A stretch of DNA of 64,000 nucleotides from positions 185,220,437-185,284,436 of the forward strand of contig JARYHS010009186.1 in the NCBI GenBank assembly GCA_031002005.1. Direction: 5' to 3'. The stretch's first letter is position 1; every line of letters begins with the position of its first letter. A program made the position numbers and the translations under genes. The notes beneath the pieces were generated by a model. That model made no database searches, was not told the origin of the DNA, and saw nothing but the letters and a program-made list of their open reading frames with translations. The DNA comes from Vandiemenella viatica. Taxonomy: Eukaryota; Arthropoda; Insecta; Orthoptera; Morabidae. Shown piece after piece: positions 57,126 through 64,000 of the stretch.

Positions 57126-57869
57126 CACGGAATTATTATTATTCAGTATATCTGTAACTCTAAGTATGAGGTGTTGCTGGTATGATATTAATAATTTTAA
57201 GTTTTCACTTCTGTCGGCAGCCCCCAATGACTGCGAAAGGTTTTTTTTTCCGTTGCAGTAAGTGGAGTAGTATTTAGTATTTCTAGAATCTTGAGGATTC
57301 GAGGAAAGCGTTCCAGAAGACTGATCATCCATAATAATATTGACATATCATCTGCCAATGAAACATCTTACCTCCGAGCCACCAATCTCTAGGAATACTG
57401 TACGACTCATAAGAAATTTTCAGCTTCATATTCTGTATTTACAGTTAGTTGACTGGATTTGATTTTATAGCTGCTTTGATACTGATTATAGAATGGTCGG
57501 TACTGCGGAGTCACGTTTGTTTTGCTGTTCCTAATAGTTTAGTTATTTGCTTATACTGCGTGTTCAAATGAACACGTAGATATTTCTCTTAGATTTATTT
57601 GCGATGCTAATAGAATTACCGTCGGCATCACGACAGTAACACGCTTAGCGTTTCGTAAAGATGAATAAACCGCTGACTGAACGATGAGGTTGCCCCTACG
57701 ACGCAACGCGCCGGTGCAGTCGCCGACTTCTGTTAACAACATACGAGCGCTTCAATCTTATAATCTACCACCGCAACGGAATTCTGAACTATTGTTCCTG
57801 AAGGAATCACTATGCCTGAAAAGCAGTCTACCTGCAAAGAAGTAACTTTTTAGAATCATCTATTTGTCT
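57126..57869. other. Unassigned stretch
   Basis: The segment 57690-57730 is CpG-rich; no gene is recognised. Confidence 0.45.
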
Positions 57870-58530
57870 TTTTTTTGTTTGCTGTCGTCAGTCTTTCGAC
57901 TGGTTTGATGCAATCCTCCATCCTTTCCTATCCTGTGCTAACCTCTTCATTTCTACATAACCCTTACAGCCCACGTCCTCAATTATCTGTTTCATATATT
58001 CTAATCTCTGTCTTTCTCTACAGTTCTTACCTTCGACTGTTCCCTCCACTAACAACTTAACCAATCCAGCATGTCTCAAAATATGACCTACCAGCCTGTC
58101 TCTTCTTTCTGTAAGCTTCTTCCACAAACTTCTTTTCTCACCTACCATTTCCAAAACTCATTCATTTCTTACTTTGTCAGTCCACTTAATTTTCAGCATT
58201 CTTCTGTAGCACCACATTTCAAATGCTTCAATTTTCTTTCTTTCTTTCCGGTATTCCTAAAGTCCATGTTTCGCTACCATAAAGTGCTGTGCTCCACACA
58301 TAGAGTTTTAAAAAGTTCTTTCTAATTCCTAGATCAATATTTGAAACTAAAAGGTTTCTCTTTTTCATGAAGGCTCCTTTTGCTAGTGCTATTCTGCTTT
58401 TAACATCATTCCTGCTTCGGCCATCGGTTGTAATTTTACTTCCCAAATAACAGAATTCACTTACTTCTCCTATTGCATCCGTTCCTATTTCTATATTTAA
58501 TCTACTAGTATTGGTTTTTATTGCTGTTAA
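57870..58530 (-). mobile_element. RTE-type non-LTR retrotransposon, C-terminal fragment
   Basis: Minus strand: VSEFCYLGSKITTDGRSRND, then IALAKGAFMKKRNLL, KLYVWSTALYGSETWTL, a WCYRRMLKIKWTDKVRNE segment and LTERRDRLVGHILRH, ending LAQDRKGWRIASNQSKD. This is the common C-terminal region of insect endonuclease/reverse-transcriptase (RTE-like) polyproteins. A frameshift lies near 58240 and a stop near 58170. It is 5'-truncated near 58530. The 3' end has GTCGAAAGACTGACGACAGC, then an A-rich tail. Confidence 0.88.
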
Positions 58531-59220
58531 AAATATGCTTCAAAGAGCTATGGAAATAATTTTAACAGTTTATTTTCCAAAGAGCAGTTCCTAACATGCT
58601 ACGGGACATATTTTTCTTTTGTCCGACGTTTAGAGCAAAGATGGAATTAAACAAATCTGTACGTAGGTATTGTGGCAGAACGAAGAACAAGGGTTTATAG
58701 ATTACTCTCTGTCAGTAAGAGGTTGCTATGGTAACGGTTGGCTATCAATGAGAGCTAGCGTGAGAGCATAGACACGAGTTGGAACGTGAAGTTATTGATA
58801 AAAGAACCTGCAATCTTCGGAGTTAAAAGCATATGATTGAACTTTAACATAGCGTTTTGCATCTCCTTGCTTAGTAGATGAGATGAATTAGTCAGATTAA
58901 ACCTGAAAGGAAGATATGAGCATTATTTTGCGAATGTAACAAAAGGCAAGTCGCCCAAGTATATACCAATCATGTTCTTTGCAGCAAGTTAGTATTTAGC
59001 AGAATTTTTGAGACGGGAAATGTAGTCTCCGATTTTAAATCTATTTACCCTTCGAGTACGAATCGCTCCAGATTGTCAGTCCATTAGCTTGTAAGCTTCC
59101 GGCGTCAGTTGTCTCAAAACGTTGATATGTACTAATACATTACACTCTTCGGTGTGGAAGATATTTTTTAATCTTTTACTGATGGCTTTATGTCTCGTCG
59201 AAGTCGTGCACATTGGAAGC
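58531..59220. other. Unassigned stretch
   Basis: No gene or repeat is recognised. Confidence 0.5.
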
Positions 59221-59412
59221 ATAAAAGAACTGGGGGCAAGGAAAGGGAAGGAATTCGACCATGTGCTTTTGAAGCAATCATCCCAGCATTCGCCTGGAGT
59301 AATGTGGAAATTACAGAAAACCAAAATCTGGATTGCTGGACGGGGATTCGATTAGTGTTCTCCCGAATGCGAAGCCAGAGCATTACAGCTCATACACTGC
59401 GCTCGGTAGAAT
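59221..59412 (-). mobile_element. SINE family S3 copy
   Basis: Minus strand from ACCGAGCGCAGTGTATG-like start (near 59408) through TAATGCTCTGGCTTCGCATT, GGGAGAACACTAATCGAATC, CCCGTCCAGCAATCCAG, to GAATTCCTTCCC. The B box is slightly changed. Confidence 0.82.
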
Positions 59413-59809
59413 GCTAGAGATTTCACGCTAACATTAAAGTTTTAGTTACCGCTAGATGTTAGTTGTAGTAGAAAGTTCTAATTTCCTCAAAGGATACACA
59501 AAGTAAATACTCTGGCTCTAGTCCACCATTTCATCAGATCTGGATGTGAATTGTACTTACTTGTGTTACAAATTTGAAATATACTTTTGACATGCTAATA
59601 ACTTGGCTTCCCGTAGGACACTCGTTGATGCAGTAGCCTATATTGTGAGGTTATCGTTTAACGAACAGCCATAAATACGTGATCTGATGAATTAGATACT
59701 CGGTATGGTTAAATTCAAACAAGTTCAAATAGAAACAAAAATAAAACTGGTAACTATTCTGTAGTCTGAAGAAAGTGCATTCATATTAAAATTTGTAACA
59801 ATTTCATGT
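59413..59809. other. Unassigned stretch
   Basis: Nothing recognised. Confidence 0.5.
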
Positions 59810-59990
59810 GATCTCAGTCATCAGGTGGCAGAGTTTCTTACCGGTTGCCCAACAGGTGTATGTCGTAGCCACCTAACGTTGCCTTATAATCGAGCTGGGA
59901 AAGGGAGACCTACATTTTAACGAGGAATCAAAAACCCAGAGCGGTATGCAGCACAAATTGAAACTCTTTCAACACGCCGTAAGACCACAG
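59810..59990 (-). mobile_element. SINE family S1 fragment
   Basis: Plus-strand words TGTCGTAGCCACCTAACG, CTACATTTTAACGAGGAATC and AGAGCGGTATGCAGCAC match the S1 body complement. The head is missing. Confidence 0.55.
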
Positions 59991-60899
59991 GAAATTATTG
60001 TAGTGAAGTGAAGGAGAAGGAAACAATCTATGTCCAGGTCTCTGGTATCAACGTCTTTCTCTAAAACAATGTCCAAACTACTATTTACTTATGAATGTTG
60101 AGTAAGCGTAGGTATTAATGCATTTCTAAAGTAAATTTTGACGCTCAAGCAGAATATTATCGCACTAAAAGTAAAGGAAATAAAGTTATATGATGCGTAT
60201 CTTTACACATTATGATCAGTTACTGATACTGGTCTTAAAAATGTTACATTTATTATCTGATATTAATCTAAGAAGGAATACAGTTAGAAATTAGTAGTGC
60301 ACGAAATAGTTACAAAACAAAAACAAAACTTCCGAATTCTTAATTTCAGTTTTCGCAAATAGTCATTGTAATAGTTTCAATAATTTATGCATATAAATTA
60401 ACCATTTTTCAGAAATGTTATTTTAATTAAAAACAACACTGAGTTGACGGAAAAATTTTCGCAAACATTTAACATTTGATGGAATTAATTTCAAGCTTTT
60501 ATTTTGATTTTTGAAACAAAGTAAAACACAACCTGATAAACTGAAATATTTTATTGGGAGATCTATAATTAAAAAATTGCCGGGTATTTCATTTGTCTAG
60601 GGACATTTTAAATTTCCATATGAACAACAACAAATTCTTTCGGGGTAGAACTCTAATTCTACATTTGTCTCTGTCTTCTGCTAGCGTTTCGAATCAAGGT
60701 ATCTATATCAAATTGTTGCGGTATCCAACATCTGGAAACGTTATTCTCATCTACTCTTCACCAACTCTTCTATCACTTCCTTTAACGAACTTTTATTCTT
60801 TATCCCATGCCCTTTCAGTTCTTGACCTTGTTCTAACTTCACATGCCGTTCTCTGTATTCCTTTCAAAATCCTCTAATATCTATATTTCAGCTGCAAAC
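59991..60899. other. Unassigned AT-rich stretch
   Basis: The 94-codon frame at 60593-60877 has no recognisable motif. Confidence 0.45.
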
Positions 60900-61180
60900 C
60901 TCTTTGTATTATCTGTATTTAGCTGTTCGCGTACCACATACTTTTTCGAGCTGATTACCTACATTTCCACGTAGTTTTCTGTTTCACCTGTACAGTGCAT
61001 TACTTCCTTATATAGATATAGTGTTTTCTCTTGCATCCTATACTTGACATTGGTGCTTTTTATTAATCCACATAACAGATGTTTCATCCCTTACATATAG
61101 GTCTTCCAGAACCTCAGCTCCTTAATTCTTACTCTCCGTCAGTAGTATTGCATCATCTACGAATCTTTTACAATAAATAC
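60900..61180 (-). mobile_element. RTE-type reverse transcriptase remnant with motif C
   Basis: Minus strand: FVDDAILLTESKN (motif C, usually F/YADD; near 61125-61170), then GAEVLEDLYVRDETSVMWIN and KKH, followed by RENTISI. These match FADD...LL.ES...EMLEDLN...V.L..N.KKTK of RTE-like elements. Stops interrupt it. Only a small part survives. Confidence 0.6.
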
Positions 61181-61414
61181 TTATTACTCCAAACTAATTC
61201 CTTTTTCTTTTTTTCGGTTGAAGCTTTCTGCCCAAAATCATTTGATCCACACAAGCGTTTAAAAATTGTTTTTCTCCTCATTTCAGTACATTTTTATTTT
61301 AATTGTCGTCCATGTTTTTTGGTTAACTTGAGTCAATAAGTTCTCTCACTTTCCAGTTAGTACCATGTTGTTTTTAGCATACCATACTTCACAATACAAA
61401 TCAAGCTGTGTCAG
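61181..61414. other. Short AT-rich interval
   Basis: May belong to the same decayed element as 60900-61180, but no motif is readable. Confidence 0.35.
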
Positions 61415-61530
61415 AAGTAAAAAAATTTTAAGGGGCTTTGAAAATTACCGCCGAGACTAGGATCCGAACCGGGGACGCTTCGATCTCCACTCAGCCGCCT
61501 TAAGCACTGAGCCACCAGACCGCTATGTCC
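61415..61530 (-). mobile_element. SINE family S1, head only
   Basis: Minus strand GCGGTCTGGTGGCTCAGTGC (A box) near 61525 and CCCCGGTTCGGATCC (B box) near 61465, followed by TCGGCGGTAATTTTCAAAG. The downstream body is absent. Confidence 0.8.
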
Positions 61531-62039
61531 CAACCAGTGAGGTCAGATGCATTTTTAATGGTCGAAGTAACGTAGTTTGCCTTGGATTCCTACATCATTA
61601 AGTTATGTGGTTAGTCTTAGCATGTGTTCCTATATGGCAAAAACTGAACATACCTTCCACTTTTGAACAAGAACTAAGTTATTATTAACGAAACGGTTAT
61701 TTCTGAAGCAGAATTATCAATACGCCATTGGCTAGCAAAGACTTTATCATTACGCAGATTTTGTGACCTCTAAGATCAATGTTTGATCTATCTTTGGTAG
61801 GTGATCCGAAAGAAAAATTTGTTTTACGAAAACTATCAGTCAAAAATAAATATAAAATTTTGTGCAATTGTATTTAGCTAACTAAAACTAATTTATATAG
61901 AGAGAAAGGTTCTATAAAAAAAAAATCAGAATATAGAAACAATAATATTATAGCCACTGAAAAAGTTAAAACTGTTCTTCTCTAAGCGATAAATTTTACT
62001 TACATTGCTATTGTCATAATCTACTGTTTAGAAAATTAT
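61531..62039. other. Unassigned AT-rich stretch
   Basis: Nothing recognised. Confidence 0.5.
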
Positions 62040-62770
62040 TTTGTTTTTTTACTGTCTCTTGCTGCAGACCCCTATTTCTCCCCTTACAGAGCTAGACTCC
62101 TCATCTAAACATTCCCATCATTACCTACACTCCCAATAATCCATCTCATATATTTTATTTCTCCCCTTTTTTATGCAATTTTTTCTTCTACTGTTCTCTC
62201 CACAAACTTAACTTTTAATATTCATTAACACGTTAAAATTTTCTTTCTGTTATTCTTTAGGCTCAGACCTCAATTATATAACGCACCGCTACACACAATT
62301 TTAGAAATTTCTTCTTGGGCCAGTGTGTAAAACTAACAAATTTCTCTTTTGGAAGCAGGCTGTTTGTGATACCGCTATTTATGCTTCGGTCGTCAGCTAT
62401 TATTTTACTTCCTAAATAAAAAGATGATCTTTGTACTACATCTGATCAAATTTTTATTTTCAATTTACTGTTTCTGTTTCAATTACGGCTAAGTTTCATA
62501 ATATTTGACTCAAATTCTTTCTCCAGTAATTTCTCAATCTCTGCTAACACGATAATATCAACTACACATCGGGGCAAATTAATTATTTTCTTTGCAGTGT
62601 TAGGTCATAATTAAATTTTCCTCTACCTTCGTTGATGGTTTCCTCACTATACAGGTTGATATTAGTGGGAATAAACTACTACCTTGCTTCACACTCACTC
62701 CAACTTAAGTTTGTCCAGTTCAACTCCTGATTCTTATATAGACTGAAAATAAGAGTATATTTTGATATAT
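62040..62770 (-). mobile_element. RTE-type reverse transcriptase remnant, strongly decayed
   Basis: Minus strand in order: GVKQGSSLFPLIS (motif B, usually GV.QGDPLSP) near 62660-62705, VVDIIVLAEIEKLLEKEFES (motif C region, FADD changed to VVDI) near 62510-62580, YLGSKIIADDRSINS near 62370-62430, and PKKKFLKLCVA near 62300. The order matches the RTE element at 57870-58530. Many stops; dead. Confidence 0.65.
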
Positions 62771-64000
62771 CTGACAATTTTTTTTAAACACGTATAACGA
62801 AAGTAATTGCAGATTTCATTTTATAAAAAAAAGACGTGAAGAGATTTAAAAAAAAAGTTAATTGAACCTTAAAATTCACGCAAAAATTTGAAGAAAACTC
62901 TTAAATAACAAACTTCATGAAAATTGTTGACCATAACTTGAGTTGTCGTATCATATCAAAATGTAATTACATTGGAGAATTCTTCATGTCCATTAGTAAT
63001 ATTATAGTGAAAATTTCACATTTTGCTAGATATTTTAATCGAAGTTACTGCAAAAACGGCTTGCATGAATACTGTTAAAATAGAAGTAAAAATATCGAAA
63101 TTTCTTCATGTTGAAAACCCGCAAAATTTGCCGTCAGTTTGATGTACTGTAGTAGGTTTCTAGCTATCCTAACCGAAAAATAAGATATCTTGCATAAAAT
63201 TGTCAAAATTTCTTCCGGGACCCAAGAAGTGAATGACGCATTAAATCTCAAGAATAAAATTTTCCAGTTTTAATATAGTTCCTACTCCGTAATTCCGGAC
63301 GTAATCGAATCAAAAGAAATATTGTGAAGCTATTCAAACCCAGATGGTGTATTTAACAACAGCATATAACCGCTTACATTTAGGTGTGCTGGTTAACGCG
63401 TCCAGCCAGTTATCGCATCCAAAAAGCGGTTTGGTGGGCAACCGGTTTGAGCGAGCTCACCTTATTACGTCATGCCATGCTACGTCCTAGAATCACCAGT
63501 GTAGGCGTCCTTGATCTTGACCGCTGAGACCAGATTAGAGCTCTTTCCTCATTCTTCCGTTACGCCTGTCATATTCGAATCCCATGTACTGTTAGTCCCG
63601 AATGGGAAAAAACTTGAATGTCCTACGATAATTTCTTTCCTTTTTTTAACCCATAGAGAAACGTATTAGGAGCAAGTAATTCTTTCTAGCTCACAACTTT
63701 CAAAGTTATGTTGACAATTGTGGCATCTTACAGTAAGACTTGAAGTGTTATTGAACTGACGATGAGGTCGTAAAAATTTTTCCTTAGGTAGGAAGATTTC
63801 CATCCATAGTTTTATTTAAAGATATTTTTCCTGCGGCCAAGACGGTAATTAAACTATTAACAAGTTTCTATAATCTAAAATATGTATTAGATCTTAAAAA
63901 AAAAATCCATGCATTTCTTTATAAAGTCGTTTTCAACTGCTATAAATCTGTTTTAACCTATCGCATTTAATAACTGTTTGTTATTAACAGAGTTGAGACA
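62771..64000. other. Unassigned AT-rich stretch with a tRNA-like segment
   Basis: At about 63378-63455, GGTGTGCTGGTTAACGCG (A-box like) and GGGCAACCGGTTTGAGCG (B-box like) have tRNA-like spacing and may be a degenerate SINE head. Nothing else is recognised. Confidence 0.4.

Noticed and set aside
1..64000. CRISPR array, operons, ribosome binding sites or other prokaryotic features
   Set aside because: Introns with GT/AG borders, SINEs and eukaryotic retroelements show that this is an animal genome; no spaced identical short repeats of CRISPR type are present.

Overview
This is a stretch of AT-rich, intron- and repeat-dense eukaryotic DNA with a 1,000-base assembly gap. The single recognisable host gene encodes a haemolymph juvenile-hormone-binding / takeout family protein, a family known from arthropods and mainly insects. 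The Tc1, RTE-like, Penelope and tRNA-derived SINE repeats also fit an insect. Several of them resemble repeats I associate from memory with orthopteroid (polyneopteran) insects. That placement is an inference; species and chromosome cannot be told from the sequence.

Layout. Positions 1-1017 hold a Helitron-like repeat whose 5' part lies outside the window. Positions 1204-11544 (+) hold five coding exons of the JHBP/takeout-like gene, running from just after the expected signal-peptide exon (off the left edge) to the stop codon. Its introns carry a three-unit tandem repeat (1.9-2.4 kb), a hairpin (3.5 kb), three copies of a C/T-rich repeat family (3.7, 6.3 and 7.5 kb) and an old Helitron-like fragment (10.4 kb). 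From 11.6 to 17.4 kb there are two further Helitron-like copies in opposite orientation, SINEs and a decayed non-LTR reverse transcriptase tail. At 22.5-23.7 kb a Penelope-like GIY-YIG module is present as a palindrome with 471-bp arms; it sits inside a tRNA-like SINE head and is bounded by a 12-bp target-site duplication.

From 24 to 41.6 kb there is mostly unassigned AT-rich DNA. It contains an inverted-repeat element with a central poly(A), a near full-length but decayed Tc1 element (27.1-28.2 kb), a mariner remnant (34.9-35.4 kb), a second Tc1 remnant (37 kb), a MITE with TAA target duplication (37.8-38.2 kb) and scattered SINEs. The gap is 41597-42596.

From 42.6 kb onward there are SINE clusters, short duplications, a GC-rich minisatellite (44.3-45.0 kb) and two unrelated 5'-truncated non-LTR retrotransposons abutting head to head (45.3-47.7 kb). 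These are followed by another Helitron-like copy, a 1.1-kb inverted-repeat element with tRNA-like modules in both arms (48.8-49.9 kb), a 440-bp MITE, a pogo/Tigger deletion derivative with intact ends (52531-53141), many SINEs, and RTE-type reverse transcriptase tails at 58, 61 and 62.5 kb.

Apart from the JHBP-like gene I find no host gene I can support. Nearly all other open frames are short, non-conserved in appearance or lie inside repeats. The rest reads as intergenic DNA shaped by layered transposon insertions, with three tRNA-derived SINE families as the commonest recurring component.
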